DNA of 5,438 bases from Clostridia bacterium (lineage in GTDB: Bacteria; Bacillota_A; Clostridia; Christensenellales; Aristaeellaceae). The stretch is from contig JAFQIF010000167.1 of assembly GCA_017397695.1 (NCBI GenBank), forward strand, positions 1 to 5,438. The letters run 5' to 3'. Shown in pieces: positions 1 through 5,352 of the stretch; position 1 is the stretch's first letter; every line of letters starts with the position of its first letter. Made by a program: the position numbers and the translations under genes. Below the pieces are notes generated by a model. It searched no databases. It worked only from the letters and a program-made list of their open reading frames with translations, and was not told where the DNA came from.

Positions 1-1
1 G

Positions 2-178
2 GTGCTCTGCTCGCATGACGATATCGTTTATTGCTCGAACTGCGGCAGACTCCTGAAGAACTACTCTGCCACCATCACCGGCGTGCGCGGTGTGCTGAAC
101 GGCCATACGCTCTACTGGGTCACTAGGAACTGCTGTGGCCATAAGTCCAGCATCATTGATACGGAGATTCATGGCTGA
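2..178 (+). CDS. C-terminal part of a small Cys-rich, zinc-ribbon-like protein (partial)
   Basis: An open frame runs in from the left edge and stops at TGA 176-178, giving 58 visible residues. The visible part has a YCSNCG knuckle (CxxC) and, about 35 residues later, an NCCGH cluster, with an earlier LCSHDD. Paired Cys/His sets like this suggest a small zinc-binding ribbon, but I do not recognise the family. GTG at position 2 could be a start, but no upstream sequence is available, so the gene is treated as truncated by the window edge. Only 21 bases separate its stop from the next plus-strand gene, which has its own ribosome site, so the two are probably co-transcribed. A short Cys-containing peptide substrate cannot be excluded. 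The CxxC pattern and tight spacing to the next gene are seen directly; the zinc role is inferred. Confidence 0.5.
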   Translation: MLCSHDDIVYCSNCGRLLKNYSATITGVRGVLNGHTLYWVTRNCCGHKSSIIDTEIHG

Positions 179-199
179 CGGCGAAAGGCGGGAAAAAAG

Positions 200-424
200 A
201 TGAAGAAGCTTTCACAGGCCTTTGATTTCCAGAAGTTCCAGCAGAATCCCAAGCTGGCGGGCATCGTCCGCGAAACAGAAGGGCGCTACGCCAAGGCCGC
301 TTTGTCCGACGACGATCTGGCGCAGGTCAGCGCAGCGGGCGAAACCACCGTTCCGACAATGGAACCGGAAGTGCTGCTGGGCAGGCATGCACGCCCCGAC
401 AATCCGGAGGATAACAGGCCGTGA
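200..424 (+). CDS. 74-residue RiPP/bacteriocin-precursor-like peptide with leader-type N-terminus
   Basis: The start ATG at 200 is preceded by an AAGGCGGG ribosome site (186-192) at a 7-base spacing. The peptide reads MKKLSQAFDFQKFQQNPKLA, then an acidic stretch ALSDDDLAQVSAAGE (residues 34-48), then a Pro- and charge-rich tail of about 26 residues ending NPEDNRP. Acidic LSDDDLxxVSAAG just before a small-residue pair resembles the cleavage region of double-Gly or Nif11-like leaders. The preceding FDFQKFxxNPKLAxIV segment resembles the amphipathic helix of such leaders. The tail has no Cys, one His, three Thr and no Ser, so lanthipeptide or sactipeptide rings are not possible in the usual form. 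It may instead be a small conserved protein or a precursor modified at other residues. No maturase or peptidase transporter is visible here. The leader resemblance is pattern recognition, not a search result. Confidence 0.6.
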   Translation: MKKLSQAFDFQKFQQNPKLAGIVRETEGRYAKAALSDDDLAQVSAAGETTVPTMEPEVLLGRHARPDNPEDNRP

Positions 425-595
425 TAGCGGTGCTGTAGCCGCTGCCTGTCAGGTTGTCTAAACCCGTTTGAGGATGATGTTCACCCTGGCTGTCAAGGCG
501 ATATGCAGTGAGGTATGCCTTTATCCGAACGAACTCCGGAAACGGAATTGTAGGACATGTCCAGTCATTTGAAGCGAGTATCGAAAAACGAAGAA

Positions 596-623
596 GAGGA
601 ATGAACAAGATCGTTCACTCCTC
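596..623 (-). other. Stem-loop in repeat copy A
   Basis: GAGGAATGAAC (596-606) pairs with GTTCACTCCTC (613-623) around a 6-base loop, giving 11 positions. One position (601 with 618) is an A-C mismatch in plus-sense RNA but a G-U pair in minus-sense RNA. The same stem is kept in copy B, which makes minus-strand transcription the better guess. Confidence 0.6.
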
Positions 624-635
624 TGATAGCAAAGA

Positions 636-653
636 TGTACTCGAATTGTACTC
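636..653. repeat. TGTACTC direct repeat pair, 11-bp period (copy A)
   Basis: TGTACTC occurs at 636-642 and 647-653, separated by GAAT. The 11-bp period puts both heptamers on the same face of the helix, as expected for a site bound by two protein subunits. The heptamers are identical in copy B while the 4-base spacer differs (ATAT). The binding role is inferred. Confidence 0.65.
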
Positions 654-664
654 AATAAGCATGC

Positions 665-706
665 AAAAAGCCCGGAATCCCTTGATTTGCAAGGGGTTCC
701 GGGCTT
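665..706 (-). terminator. Factor-independent terminator of the ABC importer operon
   Basis: The arms at 668-684 (AAGCCCGGAATCCCTTG) and 690-706 form a 17-position stem with a 5-base loop and a single imperfect pair (678 with 696). Read on the minus strand the hairpin runs directly into TTTTT (complement of 665-669), the usual layout for Rho-independent termination. It lies 177 bases past the permease stop, with no gene between. On the plus strand the hairpin is followed by GAATTTT, so weak termination in the other direction is possible. Confidence 0.8.
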
Positions 707-882
707 GAATTTTACGTCCACTCCCGGCAGGCTTGCTGATGCAAACAGATTTGCTCAGAAGATACGGTCCTCGCGATCTGGCCGATGTGCATGATCCGAG
801 GTATGTGGGCTCTCTGATACGCGTTGTCAGAGCGTTGCCGCCGGGGTAATCTGTTTACAAAGGGGCTGGATGGGAACGTTGC

Positions 883-2535
883 TCAGACGATCTTGACCTT
901 GCCCTTTGTCAGGCGGAAGACGATGAGCATGGAGGCCACCGTTGTCACTGAAAGGATCGTTGCAAGGGCTGCCGCGGTACCGTCGCTCATGCGGACAACT
1001 TCCTGGTAGATCGCAACTGCGATGGTAGAAGTGTTGCCGGAGTAGAGCATGATGGAGCTGGACAGCTCGTTGATGCAGGTGATCCAGCTGAGCACTGCGC
1101 CGGACATTACGCCCGGAAGCATCATGCGCGCAGTCAGTGTGAAGAAGGTCTTCATCGGAGAAACACCGAGGTTGATGGAGGCTTCCTCTACGGACGGATC
1201 CATCTGATAGAGGAAGGCACTGCCTGAGCGAACGGTATAGGGCAGTTTGCGCACGATGTAGGAAATGATCATGATGGCAGCCGTACCTACGAGGATGATC
1301 GGTTTGCGATTGAACGCAACGATCAAGCCGATGCCGAGAACGGAGCCGGGAATCACGTACGGGAACATGATCAGCGTATCGATAACGCTGGCTGCCTTGC
1401 CCTTCTTGCGTACGAGTACGTAAGAGATCAGGATGCCGAAAATCACAATGAACACAATTGCGACCAGCGAGAAGGAATAGGTGTTGAAAATGTTCTGGCC
1501 AAGGCGGGAGAGGATCGCGCGGTAGTTGTTCAGGTTCACGCCCTGCACGACGCCGGAGAAGCTGCGCTCCACGAAGGACTGGCAAACCACAACGATCTGC
1601 GGCAAAAGCGCCAGGAATATGATCAGATACACCGGGAAAGCGGCTGCAAAACGCTTGAAGCCGTGCAGCTGCGTTTCCTTGGGCGGACGCAGGGTGCTCA
1701 TGGTGTAATTCTTCTTGTCGATGATCAGCTTCTGAATGCCCAGCATGACCAGTGAACAGGCGACAATGATGACCGACAACGCGGAAGCCATGAACGGATC
1801 TGTTGCCGATTCGGACATGTACTCGTTGTATACCAGCACAGGCAGTACGGTGTAGCCTTCACCCAGGAGCATAGGGGTGCCGAAGTCCGCCAAGCAAGTC
1901 ATGAAAACCATGACGCAGCCAGCCAGAATCGACGGCAGTACGACCGGCAGTGTGACCGTCATGATGCGACGGAACTTGTTCATGCCCAGATTCTCTGCAG
2001 CTTCTTCCAGAGAAGCGTCGATGCTGTTCATCGCGCCGGACGTGTAGAGATACACATAAGGGAACAAATGCAGTGTAAACACAAAGATGATGCCGTTGCG
2101 CCCATATATTGTGGGAGCAGTCAACCCTATGGTGCCCAGCAGCTTCGCCAGCAGACCATTGCGGCCCAGCAGCAGGATCCACGAATATGCACCGATAAAC
2201 GGCGGACTCATGAGGGAGAGGATGATCAGCACATGCAGAAGATTCTTTCCCGGAACGTTGAAACGTGTCATCACATAGGCAATGAACACGCCGATGATGC
2301 AGGAAAAGACCATTGTGGATGAACAGATGACCATGGAGCGGATCAGCGTGCGGTAATAGTACTTCTTGCTGAAGAAACGCTCGAAGTTATACAGCGTAAT
2401 GCCATCCACTTTGCTGGAGAAAACACTTTTGGTCAGAATCGTGTAGAAGGGGTAGATGATGAACAAACACAGTGTGACCAGCACGATGGCTTTCACAAAA
2501 AACCAGAAATCCAGCTTGATCTTGCGTCGTGTCAT
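883..2535 (-). CDS. Fused two-domain ABC importer permease (FbpB/AfuB-like)
   Basis: This 550-residue inner-membrane protein forms the translocation path of a binding-protein-dependent importer. It contains two homologous permease halves in one chain, each with about six hydrophobic segments. In the first half these lie near residues 12-34, 66-90, 100-122, 148-165, 192-215 and 248-270. In the second half they lie near 296-318, 354-376, 385-408, 413-427, 470-490 and 518-541. Each half has the EAA coupling loop that docks on the ATPase: EEAAENLG at 177-184 and EEASINLG at 450-457. Length and layout fit the fused permeases of Fe(III)/AfuB-type importers. The start ATG overlaps the ATPase stop as ATGA (2535-2532), and GGGGAGGTG (2552-2544) lies 8 bases upstream, so the start is secure and translation is probably coupled. 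It is the last gene of the operon. Substrate cannot be read from the permease. Confidence 0.93.
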   Translation of the reverse strand: MTRRKIKLDFWFFVKAIVLVTLCLFIIYPFYTILTKSVFSSKVDGITLYNFERFFSKKYYYRTLIRSMVICSSTMVFSCIIGVFIAYVMTRFNVPGKNLLHVLIILSLMSPPFIGAYSWILLLGRNGLLAKLLGTIGLTAPTIYGRNGIIFVFTLHLFPYVYLYTSGAMNSIDASLEEAAENLGMNKFRRIMTVTLPVVLPSILAGCVMVFMTCLADFGTPMLLGEGYTVLPVLVYNEYMSESATDPFMASALSVIIVACSLVMLGIQKLIIDKKNYTMSTLRPPKETQLHGFKRFAAAFPVYLIIFLALLPQIVVVCQSFVERSFSGVVQGVNLNNYRAILSRLGQNIFNTYSFSLVAIVFIVIFGILISYVLVRKKGKAASVIDTLIMFPYVIPGSVLGIGLIVAFNRKPIILVGTAAIMIISYIVRKLPYTVRSGSAFLYQMDPSVEEASINLGVSPMKTFFTLTARMMLPGVMSGAVLSWITCINELSSSIMLYSGNTSTIAVAIYQEVVRMSDGTAAALATILSVTTVASMLIVFRLTKGKVKIV

Positions 2536-3605
2536 TTGGAAAGCACCTCCCCGCCCTCATCATAGAGGCTGATGCGGGCAGCATCAAAGCGGATGAATAC
2601 CTTTTCGCCGATCTCGTGCATGCTGGTGGTGTCTTTGGTGTATTCGTTGATGATCAGTTCCTGCCCGTCATCCAGCTGGATTTCGTACTCAATGAAGTCG
2701 CCCAGGAAGGTGGAGAAGAGCACCTTGCCCGGCATGCCCTCCTGACCAAAGAAAAGCTGTTCAGGGCGTGCAGAGATTTGGGCCTTGCCTGTGTAGTTTC
2801 TTCTGACAGGAATGTTGATATCCAATTCGCCCCTGATGGATACACAGGCAGAATCTTCAGTGCAGGAAGTTACTTCACAGTTGAGGAAGTTGCTCACGCC
2901 GATAAAGCCTGCAACGAAGGGATTCTCAGGCTTGGCGTAGATCTCCGTCGGCGTGCCGATCTGCATGACCTTACCCTGGTTCATAACAGCAATGCGGTCA
3001 GAGATCGCCAGCGCTTCCTCCTGGTCATGGGTAACATAGATGGTGGTGATGCCCAGGCGGCGCTGAAGCTTTTTGATGATAGAGCGCATCTGCACACGAA
3101 GCTTGGCGTCCAGATTGGACAGCGGCTCGTCCATCAACAGCACGCTCGGTTCGATAACGAAAGCACGAGCCAGAGCAACGCGCTGCTGCTGTCCGCCGGA
3201 AAGCTCGCTGGGCTTGCGCTTGGCCAGGGGCAGGATCTGCACCAGGTCAAGTGCTTCCTTGACGCGCTTTTCGATCTCCGGCTTCTTGACGCCGCGTGCT
3301 TTCAGACCATAGGCGACGTTTTCTTCGACCGTCAGGTGCGGGAAGATGGCGTAGTTCTGGAAGACCATGCCGATGTCGCGCTTATGGGCCGGAACGTTGT
3401 TAATGATCTTGTCGCCAAAGAAAAACTCGCCGCCTTCGATGGAGTTGAAGCCCGCGATCATGCGCAGCAGCGTCGTTTTACCGCAGCCGGACGGGCCAAG
3501 GAGAGTAAAGAATTCACCTTCCTTAATATGAAGGGACACATCGCTCAGGGCGGTAAAATTGCCGTAGCGCTTGACGGCATTCTTGATGATGACTTCGTTG
3601 CTCAT
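2532..3605 (-). CDS. ABC importer ATPase, CysA/PotA/FbpC type with C-terminal TOBE-like domain
   Basis: This 357-residue cytoplasmic ATPase powers the importer and would work as a dimer on the EAA loops of the permease. All nucleotide-binding motifs are intact: Walker A GPSGCGKTT (37-45), Q-loop Gln83, signature LSGGQQQ (135-141), Walker B VLLMDEP (155-161) and the switch His193. After the nucleotide-binding domain, the linker EIYAKPENPFVAGFIG (221-236) leads to a beta-rich region of about 120 residues typical of the TOBE regulatory domains in CysA, PotA, FbpC and MalK-class proteins. Full length suits this class. AGAGGAA (3618-3612) lies 6 bases before the ATG. A GC-rich hairpin (CGGGC 3626-3630 with GCCCG 3637-3641) sits just upstream of that site and could affect initiation. 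The 165-bp gap from the binding-protein gene carries an attenuator-like hairpin. Family is certain; substrate is not determined by this subunit. Confidence 0.95.
   Translation of the reverse strand: MSNEVIIKNAVKRYGNFTALSDVSLHIKEGEFFTLLGPSGCGKTTLLRMIAGFNSIEGGEFFFGDKIINNVPAHKRDIGMVFQNYAIFPHLTVEENVAYGLKARGVKKPEIEKRVKEALDLVQILPLAKRKPSELSGGQQQRVALARAFVIEPSVLLMDEPLSNLDAKLRVQMRSIIKKLQRRLGITTIYVTHDQEEALAISDRIAVMNQGKVMQIGTPTEIYAKPENPFVAGFIGVSNFLNCEVTSCTEDSACVSIRGELDINIPVRRNYTGKAQISARPEQLFFGQEGMPGKVLFSTFLGDFIEYEIQLDDGQELIINEYTKDTTSMHEIGEKVFIRFDAARISLYDEGGEVLSK
2544..2552 (-). promoter_or_regulatory. Ribosome binding site of the permease, inside the ATPase gene
   Basis: GGGGAGGTG on the minus strand lies 8 bases before the permease ATG and inside the last codons of the ATPase gene. 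It decides the start used and supports translational coupling across the ATGA overlap. Confidence 0.8.
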
Positions 3606-3660
3606 ATGTACTTCCTCTCTCCATTCGGGCAGCTCAGCCCGCTGATGAAATGATGAAAAC

Positions 3661-3683
3661 AGGGGGACACTGTGTGTCCCCCT
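3661..3683 (-). terminator. Intercistronic hairpin, probable attenuator between binding protein and ATPase genes
   Basis: AGGGGGACAC (3661-3670) pairs perfectly with GTGTCCCCCT (3674-3683), a 10-bp GC-rich stem with a 3-base loop. On the minus strand it is followed by GTTTTC, a short U-run. It sits 88 bases past the binding-protein stop. A second small stem (GTGTTT 3688-3693 with AAACAC 3703-3708) lies just before it in the transcript. A leaky terminator or 3'-protecting hairpin here would give more binding protein than ATPase and permease, a common arrangement in importer operons. The hairpin is seen directly; partial read-through is inferred from the absence of any clear promoter before the ATPase gene. 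Confidence 0.65.
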
Positions 3684-3770
3684 TGAAGTGTTTGCCGTTG
3701 AGAAACACCAACTTCTCCGATTCAGTTATGGAAAATGCATACTGATTCGGTATACCTCGCTGGCTGTTGA

Positions 3771-4760
3771 TTACTCCTCGGCTTCGATGGTCAGGTCGTT
3801 CCACTGCTCAACGATCTCGGCCTTCTTGGTGGCAGCGTAGGCAAAGTCGTAGTTGCCCAGGTCGAGGGTATCCAGGCCCACCAGGCCTTCGGGCGTCAGG
3901 TCGGTACGGACGGGACGACGGGCCCAATCCTTGTTCTGAGCGGTCTGGCACTCCAGGCCGGTCACGAAGTCGATAAACAGCTTGGCGTTATCGGGGTTGG
4001 GGCAATCCTTGATCAGGGCAACGCCGTCCGGCACAGCGGAGTTCTTGGCGGGGTAGACATAGCCGATGTCGGGATTGTCGTTGTACAGCACAGCAGACTT
4101 TTCGATCGTCACGCCCACAGCGTATTCGCCGGAAGCGACCAGCTTATGGCAGTTGCCGGAGGAGGACTGAACCTTGCCGTCCAGGTTCTTGATGAAGTTG
4201 AAGACCATGTCCCAGCCCTCTTCGATGGTGGGCTTGGAGAAGAGCATGGTGCACAGCTGGGTGTAGGCAGAGCCGGACTTCGCGGGGGAAGCGTAGGCGA
4301 TCTTGCCCTTCAGGTTCTCATTGCACAGGTCGTCCCAGGTCTTGGGCACGTCTTCCTCAGCGATGAGGGTCTTGTTGTAGATGAAGACCATGGGCAGGGG
4401 AGACTCGCCGATCCACATATCGGCAGCATCCTTGTAGGCATCGCCGATCACGGCATCATTCGCGCAGACGTAGGGAGCGAAGTAATCCACATAGCCCGCC
4501 AGGGTATCTGCGCCGCCGCCCCACAGAACGTCGCCCTGGGGGTTGGCAGACTCAGCAACGATGCGCTGGCACAGCTCGCCGGTGCCGGCAGCGATGACCT
4601 GCACATCAATGTCCGGGTAAGCAGCCTGGAACAGTGCAACGCCTGCATTCAGGGGATCTGCATCATGGGGGGAGTAAACGACGAGGCTGCCGTCAGCCAG
4701 CGCAGCGGTGGCGCTCAGGAGCAGCATCATGGAGAGAATGAGAGCAAAAAATTTCTTCAT
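3771..4760 (-). CDS. Secreted ABC importer substrate-binding protein, Fe(III)/AfuA-like class (COG1840 type)
   Basis: This 329-residue protein captures the substrate outside the membrane and delivers it to the permease. Residues 1-22 form a signal peptide: MKK, a hydrophobic core, then the AxA-type site ALA before Asp23. No Cys follows the core, so it is not a standard lipoprotein. The mature protein begins with SLVVYSPHDADPL (25-37), followed by AGTGELCQRI (58-67), NPQGDVLWGGGADT (73-86), a hinge-like PMVFIYNK (123-130) and SSGNCHKLVASGEYAVGVT (200-218), a pattern of type II binding proteins of the Fe(III)/AfuA class. There is no adjacent Tyr-Tyr pair, the usual iron ligand of FbpA. Seven Cys occur in the mature part (64, 99, 146, 170, 204, 253, 271), unusual for an exported protein. 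AAGGGAGGT (4775-4767) lies 6 bases before the ATG. It is the first gene of the operon, behind a strong promoter. Class is secure; substrate is open among sugar phosphate, phosphonate and iron. Confidence 0.9.
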   Translation of the reverse strand: MKKFFALILSMMLLLSATAALADGSLVVYSPHDADPLNAGVALFQAAYPDIDVQVIAAGTGELCQRIVAESANPQGDVLWGGGADTLAGYVDYFAPYVCANDAVIGDAYKDAADMWIGESPLPMVFIYNKTLIAEEDVPKTWDDLCNENLKGKIAYASPAKSGSAYTQLCTMLFSKPTIEEGWDMVFNFIKNLDGKVQSSSGNCHKLVASGEYAVGVTIEKSAVLYNDNPDIGYVYPAKNSAVPDGVALIKDCPNPDNAKLFIDFVTGLECQTAQNKDWARRPVRTDLTPEGLVGLDTLDLGNYDFAYAATKKAEIVEQWNDLTIEAEE

Positions 4761-4829
4761 GGAAAAACCTCCCTTATGATTGGAAGCCGACCAATTAACG
4801 TACAGGTGGCATCCATTATTGTTATACTA

Positions 4830-4858
4830 ATTCTACCATAGGATAGTTGGGATGTCAA
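4830..4858 (-). promoter_or_regulatory. Sigma-A-type promoter of the ABC importer operon
   Basis: On the minus strand, a perfect TTGACA -35 (4858-4853) and TAGAAT -10 (4835-4830, five of six consensus bases) are separated by exactly 17 bp. Transcription should start near 4823, leaving a leader of about 62 bases before the binding-protein ATG at 4760. That is too short for most riboswitches, and I see no strong fold in it. Confidence 0.88.
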
Positions 4859-4910
4859 GTGAAAGTAGTTTCTTGTTGAAATAAAGGCAGGAATCCAAGC
4901 GCTTTGCCTT
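4856..4910. promoter_or_regulatory. Candidate operator region upstream of the operon promoter
   Basis: Two dyads lie at and upstream of the -35 box. The first, 4856-4875, is an imperfect dyad (CAAG-GAAA against TTTC-TTG) that touches the -35. The second is the perfect palindrome AAGCGCTT (4897-4904), with a central CG as in LacI-family or CcpA sites, though the outer cre bases do not match well. It is bracketed by AAGGCA (4884-4889) and TGCCTT (4905-4910), which are inverted. No regulator gene is visible in the window. Regulation by either site is inference. Confidence 0.3.
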
Positions 4911-5070
4911 AATCAGCTACAGCGGTAAAGATCAGAAGTGTACGCAGTGGCTGCAACGCAGGCTGAAGAGACACTGCAGGTAGTTTTGAATGCCTTTATC
5001 TGTACTGCCTTCGGAAATGGCGTTGAAGGAGGTTTTCGATCATTTGAAGGTAGTAACGATAAATGCAGAA

Positions 5071-5098
5071 GAGGAACGAACAAAACCGTTCACTCCTT
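5071..5098 (-). other. Stem-loop in repeat copy B
   Basis: GAGGAACGAAC (5071-5081) pairs with GTTCACTCCTT (5088-5098) around a 6-base loop. Positions 5076/5093 and 5077/5092 are mismatched in plus-sense RNA but form G-U pairs in minus-sense RNA. The outermost pair goes the other way. The balance favours a minus-strand RNA, as in copy A. Confidence 0.55.
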
Positions 5099-5121
5099 TG
5101 ATAGCGGCATGACAGCAAAAA

Positions 5122-5139
5122 TGTACTCATATTGTACTC
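5122..5139. repeat. TGTACTC direct repeat pair, 11-bp period (copy B)
   Basis: TGTACTC occurs at 5122-5128 and 5133-5139 with spacer ATAT. Both heptamers and the 11-bp period match copy A exactly, although the surrounding repeat has diverged, which suggests they are under constraint. Confidence 0.65.
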
Positions 5140-5150
5140 AACAGGCATGC

Positions 5151-5192
5151 AAAAAGCCCGGAACTCCTTGATTTGCAAGGGGGTCCGGGCTT
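5151..5192 (-). terminator. Factor-independent terminator at the end of repeat copy B
   Basis: The arms at 5154-5170 and 5176-5192 give a 17-position stem with loop ATTTG, carrying one A-G mismatch (5163 with 5183) and one T-G position (5165 with 5181). On the minus strand it runs into TTTTT (complement of 5151-5155). It would stop transcripts arriving from the right, including any from the possible gene ending at 5353, and so insulate the importer promoter at 4830-4858. Confidence 0.7.
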
Positions 5193-5197
5193 GAATT

Positions 5198-5352
5198 GAG
5201 CGGATATGTGAGTGATTTGCAAGGGGAACAGAGGCGTGGAAAGAGGATTTCTTTTCGGAACACATCGAGTGAGGAGGCTGATTTTGTGATCCGAACAGGC
5301 ATGAGTTGCTGAGCATATTTGCCATGGATGAGCGGTGACGAATCTTGGCGCA
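5198..5352. other. Stretch without a recognisable gene right of repeat copy B
   Basis: I see no convincing gene here. Short open frames cross it on both strands but lack good ribosome sites and protein-like composition. If the minus-strand frame ending at 5353 is real, this is its 3' untranslated region, about 160 bases long up to the copy B hairpin. Confidence 0.4.

Larger units (their letters stand above)
514..711 (-). repeat. Dispersed non-coding repeat, copy A (about 200 bp)
   Basis: This copy aligns with 4989-5197 in the same orientation. The first 117 bases (514-630) align without a gap, with about 27 differences by hand count (about 77% identity). Copy B then carries an 11-base insertion, after which the heptamer pair and terminal hairpin align closely. 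Homology may start weakly near 488. Strand is given as minus because the terminal hairpin carries its U-run on that strand. Plus- and minus-strand open frames cross it, but differences are spread over the three codon positions of the plus frame (about 7, 10 and 10), which argues against protein coding. It contains, from left to right, a stem-loop, the TGTACTC pair and a terminator. The repeat begins far past the permease stop, so it may be an independent unit and not just a 3' end. Confidence 0.85.
425..882. other. Gene-free stretch between convergent genes, holding repeat copy A
   Basis: This stretch separates the plus-strand peptide gene from the 3' end of the minus-strand ABC operon, so the flanking genes converge. 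It holds repeat copy A (514-711) with its minus-strand terminator. A short hairpin directly follows the peptide stop (AGCGGT 426-431 with GCCGCT 438-443, one G-T pair), but no T-run follows it, so it is not a convincing terminator for the peptide gene. A second 8-bp hairpin (CTCTGATA 812-819 with TGTCAGAG 825-832) lies in the 3' untranslated part of the permease transcript, also without a U-run. I see no credible gene in 425-513 or 712-882. Confidence 0.6.
4989..5197 (-). repeat. Dispersed non-coding repeat, copy B (about 209 bp)
   Basis: This second copy of the element at 514-711 has the same orientation and lies on the far side of the operon, upstream of its promoter. The offset between copies is 4475 bases up to the stem-loop and 4486 after it, because copy B carries an extra 11 bases (around 5107-5117) next to the GATAGC motif. 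That insertion would shift any reading frame, which supports a non-coding element. The order of parts is unchanged: conserved block, stem-loop, TGTACTC pair, 17-position hairpin, TTGAATT. The 13-base GATTTGCAAGGGG from the hairpin recurs just outside the copy at 5214-5226, possibly a remnant of a further partial copy. Confidence 0.85.

Noticed and set aside
426..443. Terminator behind the 74-residue peptide gene
   Set aside because: The hairpin is short, contains a G-T pair and has no T-run after it on the plus strand.
508..708. A 66-codon plus-strand frame (GTG start) in repeat copy A, and its relative at 4938-5171
   Set aside because: Differences between copies show no codon-position bias, copy B has a frame-breaking 11-base insertion, and the frame runs through the terminator hairpin.
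514..711. CRISPR array or insertion sequence as an explanation for the repeat
   Set aside because: There are only two copies, 4.48 kb apart, with no regular spacers, no transposase and no terminal inverted repeats or target-site duplication that I can see.
812..832. Operon terminator at the 8-bp hairpin just past the permease stop
   Set aside because: No U-run follows on the minus strand. The hairpin at 665-706 is far stronger and has one.
827..1585. A 252-codon minus-strand frame overlapping the permease
   Set aside because: It is rich in Arg, His and Cys, out of frame with a permease that has two intact EAA loops, and has no convincing ribosome site.
2529..3653. A 374-codon open frame on the plus strand across the ATPase gene
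   Set aside because: It lies opposite a complete ATPase with all motifs intact. The frame has no recognisable domain and arises from codon bias of the real gene.
4761..4823. Riboswitch in the leader of the binding-protein gene
   Set aside because: The leader is only about 62 bases, with no strong stem or known aptamer motif and no terminator before the start codon.
4146..4841. A 231-codon plus-strand open frame over the binding-protein gene
   Set aside because: It is antisense to a gene with a clear signal peptide, ribosome site and promoter, runs through that promoter and has no family features.
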